A stretch of DNA of 64,000 nucleotides from Janthinobacterium aquaticum. GTDB taxonomy: Bacteria; Pseudomonadota; Gammaproteobacteria; Burkholderiales; Burkholderiaceae_D. The notes under the pieces were generated by a model. The model was not told the origin of the DNA and did not search any database. It worked only from the letters and a program-made list of their open reading frames with translations. This document shows, piece after piece, positions 16,900 to 24,853 of the stretch. The stretch's first letter is position 1. Each line of letters starts with the position of its first letter. A program made the position numbers and the translations under genes. The stretch spans positions 1 to 64,000 of the forward strand of contig NZ_WFLK01000008.1 in NCBI RefSeq assembly GCF_009208565.1, written 5' to 3'.

Positions 16900-17972
16900 T
16901 GCACAGAAAACTCGCTTGCGCGCTGGCGCTGTCGGCAGCGTTTACCTCCGGCCAGGCGCTGGCCTGGGGCAATGACGGTCACCGCGCCGTCGGCGCCATG
17001 GCCGATCAATTGCTCAAGGGCACGCCCGCCCAGGCGCAGGTAGCCGCCTTGCTGCTGCCCGGTGAAAGCCTGGAAAAAATCGCTACCTGGGCCGACTGCG
17101 TGAAGGGCACGTATTGCGGTCCGCAAACGCCGGAAATGCTGGCCTATGTGACAGCGAACCCCAAGCACAGCGAGTACCACTACACCGATGTGCCGTTCCA
17201 GGATGCCCACTACCACGACCATGGCGTGGGTACGGCCGACGACGATATCGTGCAAACGCTCAAACAGGCGATCCTGGTGCTGCAGGGAAAAGCCGATGCG
17301 GCCAGCAATCCGCATGACTTCAGCCAGCGCCAGGCGCTGATCCTGGTCACGCATCTGGTTGGCGATATCCACCAGCCGCTGCACGTGGGCGCCGCCTATG
17401 TGGCGAAAGACGGCAGCTATGTGGTGCCAACGAGCCAGGCGCAGATCGACGGCATTGCCATGTTCGATGCGCGCGGCGGCAACAATCTGCTGCTGGACGA
17501 TGCCGCCATGACTGCAGCGTCCGACGCGGTGATACCGCCGGCGCAGCTTGATGCCAGACCGGACGCCAAACCCGCTGCACTGAAGTCGCCCACCAAACCG
17601 TTCCACTCCTACTGGGACAGCACGGTGGTCGATTACGCCATTCGCCGCTCCAGCACCCGCACGCCGCAACAGTTTGCGCAGGCCATGATCGCCGGCGCGC
17701 CGGCCGTCATTATCAATACGGGCGAGCCGCTCGGCTGGCCTTACCAGTGGGCCGATGCCTCGCTGGCTGCATCAAAGATCGCCTACGCCGGTGTGGTGGC
17801 CGGCCCGGCCTATGAGCAGACCAGCCGCAAAGGCGACGTCTACAAAGTGTGGTCCCTGACGGTGCCGGACAATTACCCGGTACCGAGCTCGGCGCTCGCG
17901 CGCCAGCAGCTGACCGAGGCCGGCTATCACCTGACCGCACTGCTGCAGGCGATCTGGCCTACGCCAAAGTAA
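16896..17972 (+). CDS. S1/P1-family nuclease, exported
   Basis: Zinc-dependent single-strand nuclease and 3'-nucleotidase family. The signal peptide (1-23) would leave tryptophan 24 as the mature N-terminus, which is required because the N-terminal Trp is itself a zinc ligand in this family. Further ligands are visible in WGNDGHRAVG, TWADCVKG, YHYTDVPF, THLVGDIHQPLHVG and FHSYWDSTVVD. The 358-residue protein is longer than fungal P1 by C-terminal segments. The start overlaps the stop of the phospholipase-D-like gene (ATGA), so the two are coupled. The 3' end overlaps the convergent deoR-family gene by 14 bases. Confidence 0.93.
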   Translation: MMHRKLACALALSAAFTSGQALAWGNDGHRAVGAMADQLLKGTPAQAQVAALLLPGESLEKIATWADCVKGTYCGPQTPEMLAYVTANPKHSEYHYTDVPFQDAHYHDHGVGTADDDIVQTLKQAILVLQGKADAASNPHDFSQRQALILVTHLVGDIHQPLHVGAAYVAKDGSYVVPTSQAQIDGIAMFDARGGNNLLLDDAAMTAASDAVIPPAQLDARPDAKPAALKSPTKPFHSYWDSTVVDYAIRRSSTRTPQQFAQAMIAGAPAVIINTGEPLGWPYQWADASLAASKIAYAGVVAGPAYEQTSRKGDVYKVWSLTVPDNYPVPSSALARQQLTEAGYHLTALLQAIWPTPK

Positions 17973-18732
17973 TCGTGATACCCAGCTCGCGATAGGGCGC
18001 CAGCAGCACCTCATCAACCTGTTGCGAGGTCACGATATCGCTGACCTCGCTCAGTGGCGCGATCTGGAACGGCGACGCCGTCTGCAGTTTCTCCGGCGAC
18101 GCCAGCACCGCTGTGCGCGCCGATGCCGCGCACAGCGCACGCTTGACCGCGGCTTCCTCGAAGTCGCCGGTAGTGATGCCGGTCTGCGGATGCAGGCTCG
18201 ATACCCCCATAAAATACCAGTCGGCCCGGATGCGGCCGATCGCTTCCACCGTGGCCGCGCCCACATTGACAATCGAGTGCTTGTACAGGCGCCCGCCCAG
18301 CATCACCACTTCAATCAGCGCATGCTGCACCAGTTCGACCGCAATCGACGGGCTGTGCGTAACCACGGTGGCCTGCAGGTCGCGCGGCAGCTGGCGCGCC
18401 AGCTGCACGGCGGTGGTGCCGCCATCGATAAACACCAGCTGGCCCGGCTTGATCATGGCGCCAGCTGCGCGCCCGATGGCGGCCTTGGCGTCCTGCGCCA
18501 GCTGTTCGCGGCCCGCAAACGGCGCCAGCGCCGGCGAGGCCGGCAGGACAGGCAACATCGGCAGAGCACCGCCGTGGACGCGCTGCAACAGACCCTCGGC
18601 AGCCAGTTCGCGCAGGTCGCGCCGGATCGTGTCTTCCGACAGGCCCAGGCTGGCGCTGAGCGGCTTGGCGACGATCTGGCCTTCGCGTGCCAGCAGATCG
18701 AGCAGAAATTGTTTGCGTTGGTGTGTCAGCAT
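17959..18732 (-). CDS. DeoR-family transcriptional regulator
   Basis: Sugar-phosphate-responsive repressor type. The product has an N-terminal DeoR helix-turn-helix (RKQFLLDLL...LGLSEDTIRRDLRELAAEGLLQRVHGGAL) and the C-terminal effector domain (IDGGTTAVQLARQLP, VVMLGGRLY). I chose the start at 18732 (257 residues, MLTHQRKQ), as an open extension upstream would run through the repeated motif. It is divergent from the Nudix gene, and the short intergenic region carries direct repeats. It converges on the S1/P1 nuclease operon. Target and inducer are unknown; a phosphorylated sugar such as a ribose phosphate would fit the neighbourhood. Confidence 0.88.
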   Translation of the reverse strand: MLTHQRKQFLLDLLAREGQIVAKPLSASLGLSEDTIRRDLRELAAEGLLQRVHGGALPMLPVLPASPALAPFAGREQLAQDAKAAIGRAAGAMIKPGQLVFIDGGTTAVQLARQLPRDLQATVVTHSPSIAVELVQHALIEVVMLGGRLYKHSIVNVGAATVEAIGRIRADWYFMGVSSLHPQTGITTGDFEEAAVKRALCAASARTAVLASPEKLQTASPFQIAPLSEVSDIVTSQQVDEVLLAPYRELGITITLA

Positions 18733-18753
18733 ATTTTCACGTATTTTCTTGAA

Positions 18754-18785
18754 TTTGCATGATATTGCATAAGTTTGCATGATAT
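18754..18785. promoter_or_regulatory. Direct repeats between deoR-family gene and Nudix gene
   Basis: TTTGCATGATAT occurs at 18754-18765 and again at 18774-18785, a 20-base period, with an extra TTGCAT at 18765-18770. The period of about two helical turns and the position between the divergent genes suggest a repressor operator, probably for the adjacent DeoR protein. This is inference. Confidence 0.5.
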
Positions 18786-18815
18786 AGTCGGCGCACGCAA
18801 GCCCAAGGAGACCTT

Positions 18816-19772
18816 ATGCGACAGGAAAACCCGATTGAACGAGTTCGCATCGAGCGCGTCGAAACGCTGTCCGATGACTGGTATGTACTGAAAAAAACCA
18901 CGTTTGATTATCTGCGCCGCGATGGTCAGTGGCAGACGCAGACGCGCGAGACCTATGACCGCGGCGATGGCGCCACCATCTTGCTGTACAACCGTGAGCG
19001 GCGCACGGTGATCCTGATCCGCCAGTTCCGTTTTCCCACCTGGCGCGACGGCCACGATGGCTTCCTGATCGAGGCGGCCGCCGGCTTGCTCGAACAAGCC
19101 AGTCCCGAGCAGCGCATCCGCGCCGAAGTAGAAGAGGAAACCGGCTACAAGGTAGGCAAGGTGCACAAGGTATTCGAGGCCTTCATGAGCCCCGGCTCCG
19201 TCACCGAACGGCTGCATTTCTTTGTTGCCCAATATGATCCGGCCAGCCGCGTCAGCGATGGCGGCGGCCTGGCGCATGAAGGCGAGGATATCGAAGTATT
19301 GGAACTGCCGATCGCGCACGCCATGACCATGGTACAGGACGGGCGCATCTGCGACGGCAAGACCATTATGCTGCTGCAGCATGCACAATTGCATCTGCTG
19401 CCGCGCCAGCGTGGCCTGCAGATACTGATTGCCGGGCCCTACCGCTCCGGCACCGGTGACGATCCGCTGCTGATGGCAGCCAATGTGGCGGCCATGGAAG
19501 CGCTGTGCCTGCCGCTATACCTGGCCGGCCATCTGCCGGTGCTGGGCGAATGGCTGGCCCTGCCGATGCTGGCGCTGGCCGGATCGCAAGCGGTGGGCGA
19601 CGCCGTCTACGAGCAACTGTTCCACGCCCATGCCACGCGCCTGCTGGGCCATTGCGATGCGGTGTTGCGGATAGGTGGAGCGTCGGGCGGCGCCGACCTG
19701 ATGGTAGAGGTAGCGCGCAAGCTGGGCTTGCCGGTGTATTACTCGCTGGAGGAGGTTGCAAAGACGGAGTAG
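18816..19772 (+). CDS. NudK-like Nudix hydrolase fused to a DUF4406/deoxyribosyltransferase-like domain
   Basis: Residues 1 to about 195 align by eye with E. coli NudK (GDP-mannose/nucleotide-sugar pyrophosphatase): [40 protein letters not shown], Nudix box residues 90-111 with EVEEETGY, then MSPGSVTE and EDIEVLELP. NudK stops there, but this protein runs on to 318 residues. The extra domain (about 201-315) begins [12 protein letters not shown] and ends with [20 protein letters not shown]. That resembles DUF4406 and the nucleoside 2-deoxyribosyltransferase-like fold. The stop codon TAG lies inside the GTAG head of a REP element. Divergent from the deoR-family gene. The activity of the second domain is unproven. 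Confidence 0.82.
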   Translation: MRQENPIERVRIERVETLSDDWYVLKKTTFDYLRRDGQWQTQTRETYDRGDGATILLYNRERRTVILIRQFRFPTWRDGHDGFLIEAAAGLLEQASPEQRIRAEVEEETGYKVGKVHKVFEAFMSPGSVTERLHFFVAQYDPASRVSDGGGLAHEGEDIEVLELPIAHAMTMVQDGRICDGKTIMLLQHAQLHLLPRQRGLQILIAGPYRSGTGDDPLLMAANVAAMEALCLPLYLAGHLPVLGEWLALPMLALAGSQAVGDAVYEQLFHAHATRLLGHCDAVLRIGGASGGADLMVEVARKLGLPVYYSLEEVAKTE

Positions 19773-19880
19773 GTCGGATTAGGCCGCGCCGCGCAGGCCC
19801 CGGAGAGGCCGTAATCCGACAATATTGTTGGCGCTAGAGGTGTTGTCGGATTACGGCCCGGAGGGCCTAATCCGACCTAC
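19769..19880. repeat. REP pair (BIME-like) copy 2
   Basis: GTAG head at 19769-19772, palindrome GTCGGATTAGGCC...TAATCCGAC, spacer with AATATTGTTGGCG, then the inverted palindrome ending TAATCCGAC-CTAC. The first arm has a longer GC-rich tip than the other copies. The TAG of the head is the stop codon of the Nudix gene. Confidence 0.85.
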
Positions 19881-19908
19881 GATTTCTCGTCATTGAGGCA
19901 TTAAGAGA

Positions 19909-20880
19909 TTACCGCGACTTCACAAACGGAATACCAATCGCCTTCGGCGCTACCGACTTGGCCATCAACCCGGCCAGCACGATCACGGTCACCACATACG
20001 GCACCATCTGGATCAGCGAGCCGGGGATGCGGCCTACCACCGGCAGGTCGACGCCTTCGATCTGGATCTGGATGGCGGCAAAGAAGCCGAACATCAGGCA
20101 GCCCAGGAAGGTATAGACAGGACGCCAGTTGCCGAACACCATCGCCGTCAACGCCAGGTAGCCGGCGCCGGCCGACATGTCGCGCAGGAAAAAGCCGCTT
20201 TGCACGATGGCCAGGTATGCCCCCGAGAACGAACACAGAATGCCGGCTACCAGCATCGCCATATAGCGCGTCGCCTCCACGCTGACGCCAGCCGAGTCGG
20301 CCGCGTGCGGGTTTTCACCGCAGGCGCGCAGGCGCAGGCCGAAACGCGTGTGGTACAGCAGCCAGTGCACCAGCGGAATCAGCAGGAACGCCACATACAC
20401 GAGGATCGAGTGGCCGCCGATCAGGTGCGCGTAGACCCAGCCGATAAACGGAATGTTTTCCACATATTGCGTGCCGGGCAGCACCACATCGAACAGGCGC
20501 GCGGTGCCCAGGTCGGGCGTGCGGCCGCCTTGCTGGAAGAAAAACTGCGCCAGCACGAACGTCAGGCCGCTCATGGCGATATTGATGGCCATGCCGGCCA
20601 CCAGCTGATTGCCCTTTTGCGTAATGCTCACATAGGCCTGCAGCAGCGCCAGTGCCACGCACACCACCATGCCGGCAGCCATGCCGTAATACGGATTTTG
20701 CGTGGTGTAGGCCACCGCCGCCGAGGCAAAGGCGCTGGCCAGGATCTTGCCTTCCAGGCCGATATCGATCATGCCGCTGCGTTCGGCAAACAGGCCGGCC
20801 ATGGCGGCAAAGATCAGTACCGGCGCATTGCGCACGGTCGACACCAGGATGCTGGCGAAATGAAAGTCGTCGAGTGTCAT
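19909..20880 (-). CDS. Nucleoside ABC transporter permease (second)
   Basis: Inner-membrane permease of a BMP-type (nucleoside or sugar-like) ABC importer. The 323-residue hydrophobic protein has the family segments LFAERSGMIDIGLEGKI, GNQLVAGMAINI, LRACGENPHAADSAGVSV and AGYLALTAMVFGNWRP. It starts 3 bases after the stop of the other permease gene, so the two are co-transcribed and probably form a heterodimer. It is the last gene of the minus-strand unit. A REP element lies beyond it. Confidence 0.92.
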   Translation of the reverse strand: MTLDDFHFASILVSTVRNAPVLIFAAMAGLFAERSGMIDIGLEGKILASAFASAAVAYTTQNPYYGMAAGMVVCVALALLQAYVSITQKGNQLVAGMAINIAMSGLTFVLAQFFFQQGGRTPDLGTARLFDVVLPGTQYVENIPFIGWVYAHLIGGHSILVYVAFLLIPLVHWLLYHTRFGLRLRACGENPHAADSAGVSVEATRYMAMLVAGILCSFSGAYLAIVQSGFFLRDMSAGAGYLALTAMVFGNWRPVYTFLGCLMFGFFAAIQIQIEGVDLPVVGRIPGSLIQMVPYVVTVIVLAGLMAKSVAPKAIGIPFVKSR

Positions 20881-20883
20881 GGT

Positions 20884-21963
20884 TTAGCCTTTGTTACGCT
20901 TGAGCAGGGCGGAAATGGCCGGTGCATAGAAGTTTTCCATCGCGCCGCAGAACAGGATGATCAGGCCCTGGATAAAGATAAAGGTCTCGGTTGGAATATT
21001 CGGTTTTTCCAGCGACAAATCAAACCCGCCTTGTATCAGCGCACCGAACAGCACGGCCGACAGAAAGATGCCGACCGGATGCTGGCGGCCCATGAGCGCA
21101 ATGGCAATGCCGATAAAGCCGGCGCCACCGACAAAATTGAGCGACAGATAGTGGGTCGAGCCCATAATCGAGTTGACCGAACCGAGACCGGCCAGAGCGC
21201 CGGAAATGAGCATCACGATAATGATCATCTTGCTGATCGATACACCGGCATAGTGCGCGGCGTGCTTGTTCAGGCCGGTGGCGCGCAGCTTGAAGCCCCA
21301 CGACGAACGCCAGACCATCACGCCGTAGATCACCAGCGCAACGATGGCCAGAATAAAGCTGATATTGAGCGGCGTATCGCCCAGGCCCGGGAACCAGGTA
21401 TTGAGACGCGGCATTTCTCCGCTCGTCGCAAACACGCGGCTGGCGGTATTCTGTTCGCCCGGCGGGATCAGGTATTTCACGATCACAAAGTTCATCAGGC
21501 TGGCCGCGATGAAGTTGAACATGATGGTGGTGACCACGATATGGCTGCCGCGTTTTGCCTGCAGGTAGCCAGGCAGAAAGCCCCATAAGGCGCCAAACAG
21601 CGCTGCGCCAATCATGGCCACGGGAATCAGCACCCAGGCCGGCAGGGTCTGGTCGAACGCCAGCATGGCGGCTGTCAGGCCCAGGCCGCCGATATACATC
21701 TGGCCTTCGCTGCCGATATTGAACAGGCCGGCCTGCATCGCCACCGATACCGACAGGCCGGTAAAGATAAAGGTGCTGGCGTAGAACAGGGTGTAGCTCA
21801 GGCCTTCCGGATTGAGGATGGCGCTGTTGACCAGGATCCCCAGCGATTCGCCCGGGTCTTCGCCGAGCATATAGATAACCAGCGCGGCCACCAGCAGGGC
21901 CGACATCAGGTTTAACAAGGGCATGACAAAGGCTGTCGCCCAGCGTGGCAAGTCGTTATTCAT
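20884..21963 (-). CDS. Nucleoside ABC transporter permease (first)
   Basis: Inner-membrane permease of 359 residues, partner of the downstream permease. Family segments include YTLFYASTFIFTGLSVSVAMQAGLFNIGSEGQ, seen here as two adjoining blocks, then GSHIVVTTIMFNFIA, LRATGLNKHAAHYAGVSI and VGGAGFIGIAIALMGR. The start overlaps the stop of the ATPase gene by four bases, giving translational coupling. The set matches the BmpA/NupABC type of nucleoside importer, which carries both purine and pyrimidine nucleosides in characterised examples. Confidence 0.92.
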   Translation of the reverse strand: MNNDLPRWATAFVMPLLNLMSALLVAALVIYMLGEDPGESLGILVNSAILNPEGLSYTLFYASTFIFTGLSVSVAMQAGLFNIGSEGQMYIGGLGLTAAMLAFDQTLPAWVLIPVAMIGAALFGALWGFLPGYLQAKRGSHIVVTTIMFNFIAASLMNFVIVKYLIPPGEQNTASRVFATSGEMPRLNTWFPGLGDTPLNISFILAIVALVIYGVMVWRSSWGFKLRATGLNKHAAHYAGVSISKMIIIVMLISGALAGLGSVNSIMGSTHYLSLNFVGGAGFIGIAIALMGRQHPVGIFLSAVLFGALIQGGFDLSLEKPNIPTETFIFIQGLIILFCGAMENFYAPAISALLKRNKG

Positions 21964-23489
21964 GATTTATGCATTCCCCCCATCAACAGACCGATGCGGG
22001 TGGTATCGAATTCTTCAATGTTCAGTTCGCCAGTGATGCGTCCGCCGCACATGACCAGGATACGGTCAGCCAGCGCCCGTACTTCTTCCAGTTCCACCGA
22101 CACCAGCAAAATGGCCACGCCAGCGTCGCGCAGGGCCAGCAGTTGCGTGTGGATGCTTTCGATAGTGCCGATATCGACGCCGCGCGTGGGTTGGCCGACC
22201 AGCATCAGCTTGGGCTTGGCCAGCACTTCGCGTGCAATCACCACCTTTTGCTGGTTGCCGCCTGACAGCAGGCCGATGCGCAGGTCCGGATTGGCCGGGC
22301 GTACGTCAAACGTTTTCAGCAGTTCGGCGCAGCGCGCGCCGATGGCCTTGAAGTTGAACAGGCCCCAGCGGTTTTTCAGGTGGTCCTGGTAGCCGAGGAT
22401 GGTGTTTTGCATCACCGAGAAATTTTTCACCACGCCATCGCGCAGGCGGTCTTCCGGAATATGCGCAATACCGAGGTTGCGAAACGTCAATGGCAGGCCG
22501 TCGGCGTCATGGCGCTTGCCGAATGGCAGGTCCTTGCCCTGGAAGCGCAGCTTGCCCGAAGTCGGCAGGCGCATGCCCGACAAAATCTCCATCAGCTCGC
22601 TCTGGCCATTGCCCGACACACCAGCAATCGCCACGATCTCGCCGGCGCGCAGATTGAAGCCGATATCGGCCAGCAGCTTGACCTGCTGGTCGTCGGCCAG
22701 TTGCAGACCATCGACTTCGAGCACGGTCTCGCCCGGATTGTAAGGCGCGCGCGGCAGATGGCTCTGGATCGGTCGGCCCACCATCATGTTGGCCAACTCT
22801 TCCTTGGAGGTGCCGGCAGTCGCCACCGCACCGACCACCGTGCCGCCACGCATGACGGTGACGTTGTCGGTGATTTCCAGGATTTCCTGCAATTTATGCG
22901 TGATCAGGATAATCGTCTTGCCCTGTTCCTTGAACAGGCGCAGGATTTCAAACAGCGACGCCGTTTCCTGCGCCGTCAGCACGGCCGTTGGCTCGTCGAG
23001 GATCAGGATATTGGCGCTGCGGTAAATCTGCTTGAGGATTTCCACGCGTTGCTGCGCGCCGACCGACAGGTCTTCGATCTTGGCCAGCGGGTCGACATCG
23101 AGCCGGTAGCGCGCGCAGATGTCGCGCAACTGCGCTTCGGCTTCGGCGCGGTGGCTGGCCAGGCGAAAACCGCCTTCCGTGCCCAGCATGATATTGTCGA
23201 GCACGGTGAAGTTTTCGACCAGCATGAAATGCTGGTGCACCATGCCGATACCGAGACTGATGGCTTCCTGGCTGTTGCGGATCGGTTGTACTTTTCCGTC
23301 GAGCAGGATTTCTCCGCCATCGGCACGGTAGTAGCCGTACAGGATGCTCATCAGGGTGGATTTGCCGGCGCCGTTCTCGCCCACCAGGCCGTGGATGCTG
23401 CCCTTGGCGATGGAGAAACTGACGTCGGTGTTCGCCTTCACATGTCCAAAGTGCTTGGAGATGCTGCGAAATTCTACTGCTGGCTGCAT
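21960..23489 (-). CDS. Nucleoside ABC transporter ATPase (two nucleotide-binding domains)
   Basis: The 509-residue protein contains two ABC domains in tandem, as in sugar and nucleoside importers. The first has Walker A GENGAGKSTL, signature LSVGAQQRVEI and Walker B ILILDEPTAVL. The second has a degenerate Walker A (GVSGNGQSELM), signature LSGGNQQKVVI and LMLVGQPTRGVD. A degenerate second site is usual in this family. It couples to the two permeases downstream. It follows the solute-binding protein gene by 80 bases that hold a GC-rich hairpin. Confidence 0.94.
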   Translation of the reverse strand: MQPAVEFRSISKHFGHVKANTDVSFSIAKGSIHGLVGENGAGKSTLMSILYGYYRADGGEILLDGKVQPIRNSQEAISLGIGMVHQHFMLVENFTVLDNIMLGTEGGFRLASHRAEAEAQLRDICARYRLDVDPLAKIEDLSVGAQQRVEILKQIYRSANILILDEPTAVLTAQETASLFEILRLFKEQGKTIILITHKLQEILEITDNVTVMRGGTVVGAVATAGTSKEELANMMVGRPIQSHLPRAPYNPGETVLEVDGLQLADDQQVKLLADIGFNLRAGEIVAIAGVSGNGQSELMEILSGMRLPTSGKLRFQGKDLPFGKRHDADGLPLTFRNLGIAHIPEDRLRDGVVKNFSVMQNTILGYQDHLKNRWGLFNFKAIGARCAELLKTFDVRPANPDLRIGLLSGGNQQKVVIAREVLAKPKLMLVGQPTRGVDIGTIESIHTQLLALRDAGVAILLVSVELEEVRALADRILVMCGGRITGELNIEEFDTTRIGLLMGGMHKS

Positions 23490-23517
23490 AGGCTCGTTAT
23501 GGATAGTTTCATGGAAA

Positions 23518-23549
23518 CGCGCCGCACGGAGACTGGCCCCGGCGGCGCG
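23518..23549 (-). promoter_or_regulatory. Intercistronic hairpin between binding-protein and ATPase genes
   Basis: CGCGCCGC (23518-23525) pairs perfectly with GCGGCGCG (23542-23549) around a 16-base loop. No T run follows in the direction of transcription. Such hairpins after binding-protein genes often protect the upstream mRNA and keep binding protein in excess over the transporter; that role is inferred here. Confidence 0.5.
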
Positions 23550-23569
23550 CTTAGAGATACTGTGTGGAC

Positions 23570-24565
23570 TTAGACCGGGCAGCTGCTGCCGACGCGGTAA
23601 TCGATCACTTTGATCTTGCCGTCGATAATGTCTTTACGCGCACCGAGTACGCGCTTTTCGATTTCCGGCGTAATCAGCTTGCGGTTGTTGGCGTCCAGCG
23701 CCCAGTCCACGCCGCCTTCTTTCAGGCCCTTGTAGCTGGTGCCGCCTTTCCAGGTGCCGTTTTTCACTTGCATGAAGCTGTCATAGACGGTGTTGTCGAC
23801 GCGCTTGACCATGGAAGTGAGGATGCTGCCAGGGTAAAGGTGATTCTGGTTGGAATCGACGCCGATGGCCAGCTTGCCTTTTTCCTTGGCCATCTGCAAC
23901 GTACCCATGCCGCTGCCGCCGGCCACGGCAAACACCACGTCCACGCCGCGTTCGAATTGCGAGCGGGCCAGTTCGCCGCCCTTGGCCGGGTCGTTCCAGG
24001 CGGCCGAGGTGGTGCCGACCATGTTCTGCGTCACTTCCGCTTTCGGATTGACGGCTTTGACGCCTTGCGCGTAACCGCAGGCAAAGTTGCGGATCAGCGG
24101 AATATCGATGCCGCCAATGAAACCGACTTTCTTGCTCTTGCTGGCCATGGCTGCAGCCACGCCCACCAGATAGGAGCCTTCTTCTTCCTTGAACACCACC
24201 GAGTTGACGTTGGCGCCGGCAGCCTGGCCGTCGATCAGCACGAATTTCACGTTGGGAAATTCCTTGGCAACCTTTTGTACGGCTTGCGTTTGCGCAAAGC
24301 CGATGGCGGCAATCATGTCGAGTTTTTTGCGGGCCAGGCCGCGCATGACCTGCTCGGCCTGCGTGTCGCTGGAGGCCTGCACTTCGATAAACGAGATGCC
24401 GGTATCTTTCTTGAAGCGCTCTGCGCCTTCGAAAGCGGATTGGTTGAACGACTTGTCGAACTTGCCGCCCGCGTCATACACGACACCCAGCTTAGGGTTT
24501 GCCGCGGACGCTTGAGCAGCCAGCAAAGCGGCTGCGATCGTCAAACTAAATTGTGTAAGTTTCAT
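23570..24565 (-). CDS. BMP-family nucleoside-binding periplasmic protein
   Basis: Solute-binding component of the ABC importer encoded just downstream. The 331-residue protein has a signal peptide of about 21 residues (ASA cleavage). It continues with the BMP/PnrA-family fold: LGVVYDAGGKFDKSFNQSAFEGAE in adjoining blocks, GFAQTQAVQKVA, VGFIGGIDIPLIRNFACGY, VVFAVAGGSGMGT and AIGVDSNQNHLYPG. There is no lipobox, so it should be soluble in the periplasm. AGGAG lies just before the start. BMP proteins characterised so far bind nucleosides. The nearby psuG/psuK pair makes pseudouridine a candidate ligand. Confidence 0.93.
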   Translation of the reverse strand: MKLTQFSLTIAAALLAAQASAANPKLGVVYDAGGKFDKSFNQSAFEGAERFKKDTGISFIEVQASSDTQAEQVMRGLARKKLDMIAAIGFAQTQAVQKVAKEFPNVKFVLIDGQAAGANVNSVVFKEEEGSYLVGVAAAMASKSKKVGFIGGIDIPLIRNFACGYAQGVKAVNPKAEVTQNMVGTTSAAWNDPAKGGELARSQFERGVDVVFAVAGGSGMGTLQMAKEKGKLAIGVDSNQNHLYPGSILTSMVKRVDNTVYDSFMQVKNGTWKGGTSYKGLKEGGVDWALDANNRKLITPEIEKRVLGARKDIIDGKIKVIDYRVGSSCPV

Positions 24566-24827
24566 GAATTGGCTCCTGGAAGATCGATATTGTATATTTT
24601 TTATAGGAGAAACAAATAATTTGGGGGCGATTTAGCCTGTTTTTCATGCAGCTGCCGATGGTTTCTTGTCAAGCTAGCACTGTAAACCACAAGAACATTG
24701 CTGGTCATGAATGCATTTCTGGCCATAGTGTGCTACCGATACAACAACACGCACGCCCCCGTCTTCTGACGTTGGAAGCAATATGCACCATGTCAGAGGT
24801 GGAGGCAAATACGTTTTAGCTTGACGA

Positions 24828-24848
24828 TTTATATGTTGAAAATATAAA
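24828..24848. promoter_or_regulatory. AT-rich inverted repeat upstream of the nucleoside importer
   Basis: TTTATAT (24828-24834) and ATATAAA (24842-24848) form a perfect 7-bp inverted repeat with a 7-base spacer, between the lysR stop codon and the binding-protein start. The remaining gap (24566-24827) shows the AGGAG site and no gene. It could be an operator or a weak terminator. Confidence 0.35.
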
Positions 24849-24853
24849 CGAGC

